Assembly: GCA_963780675.1 (NCBI GenBank)
Contig: CAWACR010000010.1
Coordinates: 124,001-188,000 of the forward strand
Source: JAHECE01 sp963780675
GTDB taxonomy: Bacteria > Actinomycetota > Actinomycetes > Actinomycetales > JAHECE01
Direction: 5' to 3'
DNA: 64,000 bases
Shown: positions 9,939-20,454 of the stretch, in pieces
Position numbering within the stretch: position 1 is the stretch's first letter
Layout of the letters: the number at the start of each line of letters is the position of its first letter
Notes under the pieces: generated by a model
Database searches by the model: none
Told to the model about the DNA's origin: nothing
What the model saw: the letters and a program-made list of their open reading frames with translations, nothing else
Position numbers and translations under genes: made by a program

Positions 9939-11478
9939 GACACCCCCAGGGCCGCGGCGGCCCGCTCGAGCACCTCACCGACCGGCACGGCGAGGAAGCC
10001 GACGACGGCGGTCGCGCCGAGCGCGAGGGCGAGCGGCAGGAGGGGGCCCCGACCCGGGGCGGGGGCGCCGTCGTCGGCTCCGTCCTGCGCGCTGCCCCGT
10101 GCCGGACCCGGCGCCGGGCCGGCGTCCGCACGCGAGCCGAGCACCATGGCGCCCGTCTGCCGCACGAGCCCGGCGAAGACGACGAGGAGGAGGCGCGACG
10201 ACCGCGGCCATCGCCCAGCCCAGGCCCGGCGCGCCACCCGGCGATGACGATCGTGACCTCCGAGAAGAACAGGGCGAACGGCGGGAAGCCGAGCAGGGTG
10301 GCCATCCCCGCGACGAAGGGGACGGCCAGCCGCGGGTGGCGGGCGAGGAGGGCGCGGACGTCGGCGATGGTGGACGTGCCCTCGACGGCGTGGATGCGCC
10401 CGGCGACCACGAAGAGGCTCGCCTTCGCGAGCCCGTGCCCGAGCACGTGGAGCAGCACCGCGGCGAGCGCCAGCGGGCCGCCGACCGCCGCGCCGATCGC
10501 CATGATCCCCATGTGCTCGACGCTGGAGTAGGCGAGCATCCGCTTGTAGTCGCGCTGGCGCAGGATGAGCGCGCCCGCGACCGCGAGGGAGAGGATGCCC
10601 GCCGCGAGGAGCAGCCCGCGCACGAGGCCCGGGCCGAGCACGGCGTCGGCGACGGCCTGGACGCGCAGGATGCCGTAGAAGGAGACCGCGAGCGAGCACG
10701 CCGGACATGAGGCCGAGACGGGCGCGGGAGCCTGGCTGAGGGCGTCGGGAAGCCAGGAGTGCATGGGGGCGAGATCGGCCTTGGTCGCGAAGCCGAGGAT
10801 CATCAGGCCGACGGCGACGCGGACCAGGCCGGGGTCGAGGGGCAGGTCGCCGCTGGTGAGCGTCGACCCAGGAGAGGGTCGGCTCGCCCGCCGTGCGGCT
10901 GGCGGCGTAGAGCAGGACGGTGCCGAGCAGCGCGATCGCGACGCCCACCGAGCCGAGCACCACGTACTTCCACGCCGCCTCGAGCGCGCGGCGCGTGCGG
11001 CGGTGGCCCACCAGGAACGCCGTCGTGATGGTGGTGGCCTCGAGGGCCACCCACAGGACCCCGAGGTTGTCGGTGAGGACCGCCAGCGACATCGCGCCGA
11101 GGAAGACGCAGACCAGGGCCGCGTACCGGCGCTCGTCGCGGGTGGGCGCGGGGGGTCGCGGCGGGCTGCGGCAGTCCCGCCGGGCTCGGCGGCCGGGCCC
11201 GGTTCGCGGACCAGGCCGCCCCAGGTGGCGGTGAGGCCGACGGCGCCGATCACCGTGAGCATGAACGCCGAGAGGGCGTCCGCGCGCAGGATCCCGTCGC
11301 CCAGGTCCGGGGTCCCGTCCGGGGTCCCCCCCGCGGCCAGGAGGCCCACGCCGGAGGCGAGCGCGACGGCGCTCATCGCCACGCCGGACAGCCGCACGAA
11401 GGCCCGGGACGGCGCGAGGGCGGAGGCCGTGCCGAGGACGACGGCGGCCACGAGGGGGACGAGGAGGAGCGCGACCAT
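9935..11478 (-). CDS. hycQ: Ehr complex antiporter-like membrane subunit, HycQ/HyfF-like (frame breaks)
   Basis: This is a NuoL/M/N-family membrane protein with about 13-14 hydrophobic segments, corresponding to M. tuberculosis HycQ (Rv0086). The proton-channel core is visible: LGFATKADLAPMHSWLPDAL, with the conserved transmembrane lysine, and KRMLAYSSVEHMGIM. It starts at 11478 (ATG overlapping the HycP stop as TGATG) and ends at 9935, overlapping the next start as ATGA. Conserved segments continue across frame changes near 11165, 10865, 10700 and 10200. Corrected length is about 514 residues. It probably moves H+ or Na+ coupled to the soluble arm. Confidence 0.85.
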
Positions 11479-12182
11479 CAGTCCCTCAGCTCCGTCATCT
11501 CGCCGATGTCGCTCGCGCCGAAGGCCTCGGTCAGGCGCCCCGACAGCACCGCGAGGATGAGCGCGACGAGCAGGACGTCGAGGGAGACGCCGAGTTCCAC
11601 GACGAACGGCACGCCCGCGGCGGTGAGGAAGGCGACGGTGGCGATCCCGTTGTCGAGCAGGAGGAAGCCGATCATCTGGGAGAGCGCCCGGCGCCGCGTG
11701 ACCAGGAGGAGGAAGCCGACCAGCACCATCGTGATTCCCACCGGGACGGCGAAGGCCGCGGGTCCGGCCTCGGCCTCACCGCCGGCCAGCAGGGCCGCGA
11801 CTCCCCCGGTGGCCTCGATGATCGGCCGGCTCACGAGGTAGGCGAGCGTGGTGAGGGCGGCGACCGCGAGGAGGCCGGTGGTCGGGTTCATCCGGGGCTC
11901 GTCGTGGCGCGGGGCGGAGTCGGCGCGCAGGCCGCGGGTCAGCACGAGCGGGATCGCCACGGCCTTGATCCCGAGCACGATCACGGCGGTGACCAGGAGT
12001 TCCGCCTCGGCCTCGGCGAGCGCGATCGCCGCGACGAGGACGGCGAGCGCGACGCCCTGGACGGCGAGGAGCCGCACGGCGGCGCGCAGCGACCGGCGCC
12101 AGACGAAGAGCACGGACGTCACGAGCAGGGTCCCGGTGCTCAGGGCGATGAGCTGGGTGAAGGCTGCCTCGGACAGGTGCAT
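11478..12182 (-). CDS. hycP: Ehr complex membrane subunit, HycP/HyfE-like
   Basis: This intact 234-residue protein has about seven hydrophobic helices. It resembles hydrogenase-4 component E, which contains a NuoK-like part; the segment SQMIGFLLLDNGIATVAF matches the NuoK/MrpC-type core. It corresponds by position to M. tuberculosis Rv0085. The ATG at 12182 lies 12 bp after the hycD-like stop, and its own stop overlaps the hycQ-like start. It is one of the few genes of this operon with no frame break. Confidence 0.86.
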   Translation of the reverse strand: MHLSEAAFTQLIALSTGTLLVTSVLFVWRRSLRAAVRLLAVQGVALAVLVAAIALAEAEAELLVTAVIVLGIKAVAIPLVLTRGLRADSAPRHDEPRMNPTTGLLAVAALTTLAYLVSRPIIEATGGVAALLAGGEAEAGPAAFAVPVGITMVLVGFLLLVTRRRALSQMIGFLLLDNGIATVAFLTAAGVPFVVELGVSLDVLLVALILAVLSGRLTEAFGASDIGEMTELRD

Positions 12183-12194
12183 TTCTCGTCCCCC

Positions 12195-13171
12195 TCACGC
12201 GACCAGGTAGGAGGCGGTGACGGCGAGGAACGCGAGCACGAAGGAGCCGGCGAGCAGCTCGGGCACGCGGAACAGGCGCAACTTGGCCATCCCGACCTCG
12301 GCCGCGCCGAGCAGGGCGGCGACCACGGCGACCTTGGCCGCGATGGCGACGACGCCCGAGCAGGACGGCGGGAGGGTCGCCTCGGTCGCGATCCCCCACG
12401 GCAGCGCGAGGTTGCCGACCAGCCCGAGGAGCACGGCGAGCCGGAGCCACGAGCCGACCTCCACCCAGGCGAGGTCGCGGCCGGAGGTCTCCAGCACCAT
12501 CGCCTCGTGGACCATGGTGAGCTCCAGGTGGGTGGCCGGGTTGTCGACCGGCAGCCGCCCGGTCTCGGCGAGGACGACGACGGCGAGCGCGACCACCGCG
12601 AGCAGGCCGGCGGGCGAGGCGATGCTCGCCGGGTCGTCACGCCGCGCGGTCGACGATGAGCGAGAGGGTCGAGCTGCCGACCGGGATGGACAGGGCGTAG
12701 ACCGCCACCAGCACGGTGGGCTCGACGAGGGCGGCGATCATCATGTGCCGGCTCGAGCCCATCCCGCCGAAGGCGGACCCGGCGTCGAGGCCCAGCAGCG
12801 CGAGGGCGACCGTCCCGAGCAGGAGCACGGAGACGACGACGAACAGGTCGTCCGGGACCAGCGGCAGCGGCGACCGCCGCCACGAGCGGGACGAGGGCGG
12901 CCAGGAGCAGGCTCGAGACGAGGAGGGCCACCGGCCCGGCGACCGTCACCCAGCTCGTTCCCGCCGCGCGGATCGGTCGCTTGGCCAGGAGCTTGCGCAC
13001 GTCGCGCCACGGCTGGAGCACGCCCGCCCCGGCGCGGCCCTCGATGCGGGCGCGGGTCTGGCGGGTGATCCCGACGACCACCGGGGCGAGGGCGACCATC
13101 ACCGCGACCTGCACGAGGACCACGAGGAGCAGCACGGCCGTGGGAGCCGCCGTCGTCGGCTGTGTGCTCAC
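12195..13171 (-). CDS. hycD: Ehr complex NuoH-like membrane subunit, HycD/HyfC (two frame breaks)
   Basis: This is the subunit that joins the membrane arm to the soluble arm. The NuoH/HycD signature GRLPVDNPATHLELTMVHEAM is nearly perfect; its acidic residues line the quinone/proton path in relatives. About eight hydrophobic helices are visible. It starts with GTG at 13171, overlapping the previous stop as GTGA. Conserved segments shift frame near 12870 and 12645. Corrected length is about 325 residues, normal for the family. It corresponds to M. tuberculosis Rv0084. Confidence 0.87.
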
Positions 13172-15192
13172 AGGGCCACCACCAGCAGGACGATCACCAG
13201 TGCGACGAAGGAGAAGGCGAGGTAGCGGTGGATCGAGCCGTTCTGGATGCGGCGGGCGCGGTCGGCGAGGCGCATCGGCGGCCGCGACGACCGGGCGGTA
13301 GATCCGCACCTCCACCACGTCCTCGACGCGCTGGAGGTAGCGCACGCGCTCGGCCATGTAGCGGGACTCGGCCACGTGGGTGACCTCGACGTCGCGGGTG
13401 GGCTGGAGCGCGTCGTCGAACACGCGCATGAGGGGCTCGGCGTAGGAGGTGGCCGTGTACTGCATGCGCGGGCTGGTCCGGACGCCGCCGCAGCCCCAGC
13501 CGAGGGCGTCCCGCTCGGCCGGGAGGCGCCGCGGCGAGCGGTCGATGACGAGCGCGAGGGCGGGGATCGCGACGAGCGCGCCGAGGGCCAGGAGGGCGAC
13601 GGGGTCGAGGAGCGCGTCCACGCCCGTGAGCGACAGACCGCCGAAGCCGATCGCGCGGACCCCGCCCACGCCCGCGGCGTCGGCCAGGACCTCGGCGACC
13701 GGCCCGGGGACGAGCCCGAGCGCGACGACGGCGCCCGCCCCGGCGAGCAGCGCGATCCGCATGGTCAGGGGTGACTCGTGGGCGGCGAGCGCGCCGACGG
13801 AGCGCGGCCTGGCGAGGAACGCGATGCCGTAGGCCTTGACGAAGGTGACGAGCGCGAGCCCGGCCGTGAGCGCGATGACGGCGAGGGCGAGGGGCACGGC
13901 GACGGCGACCAGGCGGTCGTCCGGGCGGACGGCGTGGATGAGGGCCTGGAGCAGGGTCCACTCGGCGACGAACCCCGCGGTGATCGGGAGCGCGGCGGCG
14001 CCCAGGCTCGCGACCCCGAACGCGGCGGCGGTCCAGGGCATCGTGCGCACGAGCCCGCCGAGGCGGTCGAGGTTGCGCTCCCCCGTGCCGTGCAGGATCG
14101 AGCCGGCGCCGAGGAACAGCGTGGCCTTGAACGCCGCGTGGCTGACCACGAGCAGGAGGCAGGCGACCAGGGCGGCGGAGGCGGCACCCGGGGCGTGGTG
14201 GCCGCGCAGGAGGAGGGCGATCCCGAGCGCGAGGACGATGAGGCCGATGTTCTCGGTGGTCGAGTAGGCGAGCAGGCGCTTGAGGTCGGTGGCGACCGCG
14301 GCCTGCGAGGATGCCGAACAGCGCGGAGAGCGCCGCCGAGGAGGATGAGGAGCACGGCCCACCAGGTGGGGCCGCCGCGGGAGCAGGCGCAGCGTCACGA
14401 GGAGCAGGCCGTAGACGCCCATCTTGACCATCGCCGCGCTCATGAGCGCCGAGACGTGGCTCGGCGCCTCGGGGTGGGCGCGCGGCAGCCAGACGTGCAG
14501 GGGGATCAGGCCGGACTTGGCGGCGAAGCCCAGGGCGAGGAGCGCGAAGGCGAGGCTCGCCGCGAGCGAGGTGGGCGCCGCCGTCGCCAGCACGTCGAAG
14601 CCGGTGCTCCCCGTGGTGCCGGCGAGCACCGCGAACCCCGCGAGGACCAGCAGGAAGCTGAGGTGGGTCATCGACCGCGTACCAGGCGGCCGCGCGCGCG
14701 GGCCTCGCGGTTGCGGGCCTGCTCGGCGAGGACGAGCACGGTGGACGCGACCGCCATGAGCTCCCAGGCGAGGAGGAAGGAGACCACGTCCGCGGCGGCC
14801 GGGACGGTCTGCATGCCGAGGAGGAAGACGGCGAGCGCCGCCCACTGCGTCCGGGTGGCCGAGGCGCCGTGGGCGTAGCCGATCGCGTAGATCGAGGCGA
14901 GCACGCCGACGGCGCCGACGAGCAGGACGAACAGGCCGCCGAGCGAGTCCGGGGCGAGGACCAGGGGCGGGAGCGGGAGGGCCGTCGGGATCCGGACGGC
15001 GCCGGTGTGGCCGGCGAGCGCGAGCGCGCCGGTGGTCGCGCCCGCGGCGGCGAGCGCGGCGCACGCCGTGCCCGCGAGGAGGTTGCGGCGGCGCGCCGGG
15101 GCGGCGACCGCCGCGAGGAGGGCGACGGCGGCGAGCACGCCCTGGGCGAGGAGGCTCGCCTCGATGGCGGTCATGGCCGAGGTGCCGGTCAT
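13168..15192 (-). CDS. Ehr complex large antiporter-like subunit, HyfB/NuoL-like (frame breaks)
   Basis: This is a long NuoL/M-family protein of about 670 residues, in the position of M. tuberculosis Rv0083. The core reads GFAAKSGLIPLHVWLPRAH followed by HPEAPSHVSALMSAAMVK, the segments that hold the channel lysines, and KRLLAYSTTENIGL. The C-terminus after about residue 520 is an extra soluble part ending in a last helix (YLAFSFVALVIVLLVV). The start ATG at 15190-15192 overlaps the NuoB-like stop, and the stop at 13168-13170 overlaps the hycD-like GTG. Frame changes near 14690, 14380, 14310 and 13280 look like one-base errors. Confidence 0.86.
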
Positions 15193-15699
15193 CGCCCCGT
15201 CACCCGCCGCAGCGCCTCGACGATCGCCGCCGGCTCGGGCGGGCAGCCGGGCACCTCGAGGTCGACGGGGACGACGTCGCGCGACGGCACCGACCACGCC
15301 GTACGCCCCGCGCGAAGACGCCGCAGTTGCGGGCGCAGTCGCCGAGGGCGATGACCAGCGCGGCTGCGGGGTGGCCTCGACCGTGAGCCGCAGCGGCTCG
15401 GCCATGTTGCGGGTGACGACTCCGGTGACGAGGACCACGTCGGCGTGCCGCGGGGAGGCGACCAGGCGGGCGCCGTAGCGCTCGGCGTCGTACACCGGGC
15501 CGAACGCCGCGGCGACCTCGATCTCGCACCCGTTGCAGGAGCCGGCGTCGACGTGCCGGATCTGGGCGCTGCCGCGGAGGGCGCGCGGCGGGGCGGTGGG
15601 GGGCTCTTCGGTGGGCGTCGCACGGTCCGGGGCCGGCGGGGCCGGCTCCGCGATCCGGCCCGTGCGCCGGATGAGGCGGGCGAGGTCGGCGAGGCTCAC
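15189..15699 (-). CDS. Ehr complex small subunit, NuoB-like 4Fe-4S protein (two frame breaks)
   Basis: This resembles the NADH dehydrogenase 20-kDa/hydrogenase small subunit that carries the proximal 4Fe-4S cluster. The cysteines are kept: C55 and C58 in AGSCNGCEIEV, then GDCARNCG, then VPGCPPEP near the end. So the Fe-S relay is retained although the large subunit lost its NiFe ligands. It starts with GTG at 15699, overlapping the ArsR stop (GTGA). Frame changes occur near 15360 and 15305. Corrected length is about 169 residues; the first 45 residues are Pro/Ala-rich. It corresponds to M. tuberculosis Rv0082. Confidence 0.85.
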
Positions 15700-16082
15700 G
15701 GGACGTCCGCGGGCGCCGTCGTCGTCTGCTCCAGCTCCGCCTTCAGGGCGTCCTGGCCGTCCAGGAGGTCGGCGAGGAGGCGGCGGGCGATGAGGAGCAA
15801 CTCGGCGACGGCGGGCACGCTCGCCGCGTAGACCACCTCGCCGCCCTCGCGGCGCTGGGTCACGAGGCCCGCGCGGCGCAGGACGGCGAGTTGCTGGGAG
15901 AGGTTCGACTGCTCGATGGCGATGGCGGCCAGGAGTTCGTGGACGGGGCGGTCGCGCTCGGAGAGGAGCTCGAGGATGCGGATGCGCGCGGGGTGGCCGA
16001 GGGTGCGGAACAACTCGGCCTTCACCTGGTAGAGCGCGGGCACGGCATCCCCCACGGGGTGGGTTGATCGGGCGACTCGCAC
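15696..16082 (-). CDS. ArsR-family regulator of the Ehr operon (Rv0081-like)
   Basis: This is a winged-helix repressor. The segment VKAELFRTLGHPARIRILEL, then QSNLSQQLAVLRRAGLV, matches the ArsR recognition region. No obvious CXC metal motif of ArsR/SmtB is seen, so the signal may not be a metal. The length of 128 residues assumes GTG at 16082; GTG codons 9 and 13 codons later are possible, and the last has GGGGGA before it and would start close to the conserved fold. It is the first gene of the operon and overlaps the NuoB-like start. M. tuberculosis Rv0081, the hypoxia-linked hub regulator, holds the same place. A perfect inverted repeat lies just upstream. Confidence 0.9.
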   Translation of the reverse strand: MRVARSTHPVGDAVPALYQVKAELFRTLGHPARIRILELLSERDRPVHELLAAIAIEQSNLSQQLAVLRRAGLVTQRREGGEVVYAASVPAVAELLLIARRLLADLLDGQDALKAELEQTTTAPADVP

Positions 16083-16090
16083 ACTTTACA

Positions 16091-16110
16091 AGATGAAGGA
16101 CTCTTCATCT
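16091..16110. promoter_or_regulatory. putative ArsR operator: perfect 8-4-8 inverted repeat
   Basis: The arms agatgaag and cttcatct are perfect complements, separated by gact. The repeat is centred about 18 bp upstream of the ArsR GTG at 16082, in one of the few AT-rich patches of the region. On the minus strand it is followed by taaagt, a fair -10 match, so a bound dimer would cover the promoter. The size and symmetry fit ArsR-type operators; binding by this regulator is inferred. Confidence 0.6.
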
Positions 16111-16150
16111 CTGGGACCTGCGTCGCGGCGTGTCGGTGGGGTGTCGGGCG

Positions 16151-17063
16151 TCAGCCGCTCGCCTCGGCGACCGCCGCCCGGATCGCGACGGTCAACTGGG
16201 TGAGCGCGCTGTCGAAGGCCTGGGCGGCGAAGTCCACGTACTGCAGCTTCTTGAGCCGGAAGGGGATCTCCGCCGGCTCGAACAGCACGGGGATCACCTC
16301 CTTGCGCTTGTCGAGGAAGTAGTTCCACTCGTCGTCGGAGTTCTCCGACGACATGCTGTGCGGGGAGACGATCAGGACCATGAGGACGCAGCGGTCCAAC
16401 GCCTCCCCCACCTGCCGCGCCCAGCTCTTGCCCGGGCACGATGCTGAAGACGTCGAGCCACACGGGGACCTCGAGGCGCCGCAGGCCGTTGGTGAGGCGG
16501 CGGGCGAAGTCGACGTCCTCGCGCGCGTAGGAGACGAACACCTCGGTGCCGGCGGCGGCCGTGCGGGCGGTGGCGGAGAGCTCCATGAACCGCTCGCGCG
16601 ACTGCGACAGGCTCACGAGCAACTCCCGCGCGATCGCCTTGAGGACGGCGGGGTCCTCCGCGGCGATCCGGTCGAGGTCCTCGTGGGTCATCTCCAGGAC
16701 GGTGACGGGTTCGGAGGCGACGACGTCCGCCACCCGCGGGGCGGTGGTGAAGTACTCGAGGCCGCCGAGGGTCGTGGCGGCCGGGAGGAAGGTGACGAAC
16801 TCCCGGCCGGCCGCGTGGTTGACGAAGACGTCGAGCTGCCCGGCGAGGATCACGCAGAACGAGTCCTCGTGCTCGCCCTGGTGGCACAGCACCGTGCCGG
16901 GCGGGTAGGTGCGGACGCGGCCGCGGCGGGCGAGGGCGTCCAGGGCCGCCGGGGCGACCAGCGGGAACGTGCGCTCGAGGACGGCGAGGACGTCCGAGGG
17001 TGGCGGCTCGGACGAGGACGGCTGCGAGGCTGCGGGCGGCGAGGAGGTGGGTGGCGTCGTCAT
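16151..17063 (-). CDS. cyclic-nucleotide-binding domain fused to TIR domain (one frame break)
   Basis: Residues ~25-145 form a cNMP-binding fold (PPGTVLCHQGEHEDSFCVIL; GGLEYFTTAPRVADVVA). Residues ~174-303 form a TIR domain (EVFVSYARED at 174-183, WLDVFSI at 202-208, IVSPHSMSS, then DEWNYF). Glu245 in DEWNYF is the candidate NADase glutamate. In the phosphate-binding cassette the usual GELA-type glutamate is replaced (GGLE), while the arginine of PRVADV is kept, so the ligand may not be cAMP. One extra c near 16436 breaks the frame; removing it joins SIVPG to KSWARQVGEAL. GAGGGAGG precedes the ATG. It adjoins a restriction-modification gene. Defence or stress signalling is inferred. Confidence 0.83.
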
Positions 17064-17237
17064 CGGAGGCCTCCCTCGCGCGTGGGCGGGTCAGTGTGCC
17101 GACCCTCGCCTCCATCGAACCCTCGCGAGCCGCCGGTCGGCGGCGATTCGGGCGGACCGTGTGCGGGTCGGGCAGCGATTCACCCCGGGACGGCCGCCCG
17201 TAGCGGGGCGGGTGGATGTGGTGGCCCGGGCGGGGGG

Positions 17238-19997
17238 TCAGGCGAACGGGGTGTAGGGGCGCGTCCCCTCGCTGATCTCGCGGTTGCGCTCGGTGAGGCG
17301 GCGGACGAGGTCGGGGCCGTCCTGCGCGATCGCCTCCGGCCAGCCGTACGCCGCGACCACGGCCCGGTCGAGCGCGAGGTGGAGCGCCCGCAGGTCCGCG
17401 AACGCGCCGTCGGCCATGAGGTTGTAGAGCTTCGTCAGGCCGATCTGATGTTCCGCGCACAGTGCGGAGCGGCGGGCGTAGAGCGCCGACGACGACGCCG
17501 CGACGCGGGCGCGGACGTCGCCAGGCACGGGGTCGGGCCAGGGGAACGTCTTGAACACCGACGACGGCGTGTAGCGCAGGTCGCCCTTCAGCGGTCGAGG
17601 CGCGGGCCCACGCCCAGGCGTCGTGCGCACGAGAGAGCAGGATGCCCATGGAGTAGTCGTCGTCGAAGGCGAAGACAACCGTCGCGTTGCTCGGACACAC
17701 GCCTGGCTCCTGCCAGGAGAGCAGCAACCGTTTTCCGGTCGCCGTGCTCGCGATGAACCGGTCGAGCGGCGCGATCGCGGCGCGCATCTCGGGCCGCGGA
17801 CGCCAGAACTGCCACCACAACTTGGCGAGTTCGGAGTTCGGACTGGCCTCGCGTTCCGGTCGAACGCGTTCCCGCAGGATCCTCAGGAGTTCGGGGGCGC
17901 GGCTCGCGACTTCGAGGCCCTCGGTGCCGAAGTCGATGATCCAGCGGCGGGCGGCCTGGGCGGGGTCCTGGGCGATGTCCTCGCCCGTCAGGTACGGCCG
18001 CACCCACCGGGCGTTGGCAGGGCTCTCCCGCAGTGTCGACGCCTCGGCCGGATCCAGGACGAATCCGCGCCCCGTCGGCTGGCATCCGATGAACGAGTGC
18101 CCGCGGTTCGGGGGCAGCGGGCGGGGTTCCCACGTGCTCGACCCGGCGCGCAGCTGCGTGGTGATGCCCTCCACGGGGGCGCCGTCGAGCGTGAAGCGGC
18201 GGGCGCCGTCGTCGGCTGCTGCACCCAGTTGGTGAGGGAGACGTGGACCTTCGCGTCGCCGGGCCATTTCTGGCTGGACACCGCGTCGGTGATCACGCCG
18301 CCCTTGGCGACCACGTAGTCGAGCGAGGCGAGGCGGTGCTTGTTCTCGCGCAGCGTGTTGGTCGAGACCAGGCCGGCGCGCTGGTCGGCCCGCAGGTGCT
18401 CGGCGGCGAGGCGGAACCAGTAGGCGGAAAAGTCCACGACGCCGACGCCGAACCGCTTCTTCAGCCACTCGACGTAGTCGGCGCCGAACGCGGCGCGGAT
18501 CTTGCGGTCGCCGAGGAACGGCGGGTTGCCGATGATCGCGTCGACCTCGGGCCACGGCGTGCGCAGGGCGTCGGCCGCGCGGATGCCGGAGAGGTCGACC
18601 AGCGGGAGCGGGTTCTCGGCCTCGCCGTAGGCCTCGATCATCTGCCGGTGCCCCATCCACAAGGTGACGCGGGCGATGAGCACGGCGATCCGCTCGATGT
18701 CGAGGCCGTGGAGGTTGGCGAGCGGGTAGTACGGCCACGGCCCGCGGGGCACGGGCAGGCCGGTCCGGGCGGCGAGGTCGCGGATGCGGGCCTTGGTCTC
18801 GGCCTCGAGGGCGCGCAGCTCGCGGTAGGCGACGTAGAGGAAGTTCCCGCAGCCGCAGGCCGGGTCGAGCACGCGGAAGGCGCACAGCTCGTCGAGGAGG
18901 TCGCGGGCCTGCTGGGGGGTGGTGGTCGCCGCGATGCGCTCGCGCCACGGGCGCACGATCGTGGGGACGACGATCTTGAGGATGTCCACCTCGTGCGTGT
19001 AGTGCGCGCCGAGTTCCCACCGGCGCTGCTGGCCGAGGACGCCTTCGAGGAGGGAGCCGAAGATCGTGGGGTCCACCGCGCGCCAGTCGAACTCCGCGGC
19101 GCGGCGCAGGTGGTCCAGCTCGCCGCGGTCGAGGAGCACCGCGGCGGGGCGCGCGAAGAGGTCGCCGTTGACGTAGCGCGTGCCGGCGTACACGCCGCGG
19201 CGGTTGTGGTCGCCCTTCTGGTTGAGCAGGGCGAAGAGGTGGCCGATGTCGCGAGCGGAATCCGGCTCCGGCTGGGCGAGAAGGGCGTCGACGGTGCGCT
19301 GGAGCGGGAAGCCGTCGAGCATGCCGAGGTCCTCGGCGAACAGGCACCAGACCACCTGCATGGTGAAGCGCTGGATCTCGTCGATCGGGGCCGCCGAGCG
19401 GTCCGCGAGGGACTGGTAGAGGGCCGCGACGTGCTTGGCGGCCTCCGCCGTCAGGGCACGCCGGTGCTCCACGAAGACCGGGGTGGCCGACGGGTCCTGG
19501 AGGAACAGGAGCGCGTCGTAGTGATCGGGGAGGTCGGCCAGCGCGATCGTGGCGAGCGGCGCCGTCGGGAACCGGCCCGGCTCCCAGATCTCGAACTGGC
19601 GGAAGTTGCACGCGATGACGTAGCGGGCGGCGCCGATCCCGGCGGCCGGGTCGGCGGACTCGCGCCAGTAGCGGTCGCGCTGCTCGGCCGCCCGGGCGAG
19701 AGGTGCGGCGGGCCGCTTCATCTCGACGATGAGGACCTCGGGCCAGTACAGGTCCATGAAACCCGTCGAGGAGCGGAACTCCTCGAACCGGGCGCCGACG
19801 TCCATCCGGTTCGAGCCGTAGCAGGCGAACAACTCGTTGAGGAAGGTCTGCGCCTCCGCCTTCTCCGTGCCGGCGTAACCGGCCCACCGCGCGGCGAACG
19901 CGTCCAGCGCGACCCTGATCTCCGACCCGCTGCGCACCGACGTTCCCCTCGTGTGGTCCTTGCCGCCTGGGGGCGCTCGATCGAGCGCCTCACTCAC
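17238..19997 (-). CDS. MmeI-like type IIL restriction-modification enzyme (two frame breaks)
   Basis: This is a single-chain endonuclease plus adenine-N6 methyltransferase. The N-terminal nuclease motif is D82, nine residues, E92-x-K94 (VEMKRP), the same spacing as in MmeI. The methylase has motif X (GAHYTHEVDI, about 331), motif I DPACGCGNF (378-386) and motif IV NPPF (491-494). The C-terminal target-recognition part includes NRGHSFIGCQPTGRGFVL. The 2,760-nt span gives about 920 residues, essentially MmeI length. Frame changes near 18210 and 17595 are single-base; otherwise all domains are present. No separate restriction or specificity gene is needed for this class. It starts with GTG at 19997. 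Confidence 0.88.
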
Positions 19998-20190
19998 CTG
20001 CGGCGATCCTGCCAGTCACCGCTGACATCGGCGCGGCGGGCGGTGAGGTGGGCGCGAGGTGGGTGGAGTGCCTGGGCAGGGCACGGCGATTGGGCAGCGC
20101 GGGAGGCGTGGTCGACGCGAAGCGCTTGGGCAGTGCACCCGTACGGGCGGCGGGAGGTGCGCGGTCATGGGCGCGGCCACGCCGCGCCGG

Positions 20191-20454
20191 TCAGATGAGG
20201 CGGAGCGCGTCGCCTGCGTAGTACGTGTCCTGCATGAGGCGCTTGCGCGAGCGCTCGAGGTCGCGGATGAGGTCCGTGAGCGCCAACTCGGTGTTGTGGG
20301 CAGCCTCGTCCTTGGCGGCGAGCGTCCGCGCCTTCTTCGCGCGGGCGATCGTGTGGTCGAGGTTGAGCAGGACGTCGGAGACCTCGCCCATCGCGCGCTC
20401 GCGCGCGACCTGCTCGGCGGACCGAGCGCCGTCAGCGGGGGTGGACAGGCTCAT
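20191..20454 (-). CDS. conserved small helical protein, unknown function
   Basis: The 87-residue protein is largely charged and helical. Its core, VSDVLLNLDHTIARAKKART, and the end, ERSRKRLMQDTYYAGDALRL, are familiar from uncharacterised Micrococcales proteins. There is no signal peptide or membrane segment. The ATG at 20454 is preceded by GGAAGGAG. It is transcribed alone, with a ~190-bp gap (19998-20190, nothing seen) on its downstream side. No function can be given. Confidence 0.8.
   Translation of the reverse strand: MSLSTPADGARSAEQVARERAMGEVSDVLLNLDHTIARAKKARTLAAKDEAAHNTELALTDLIRDLERSRKRLMQDTYYAGDALRLI

Noticed and set aside
8287..15699. Functional NiFe hydrogenase or formate hydrogenlyase
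   Set aside because: Both cysteine pairs that bind NiFe are absent in the large subunit, and no hyp maturation or formate dehydrogenase genes are near.
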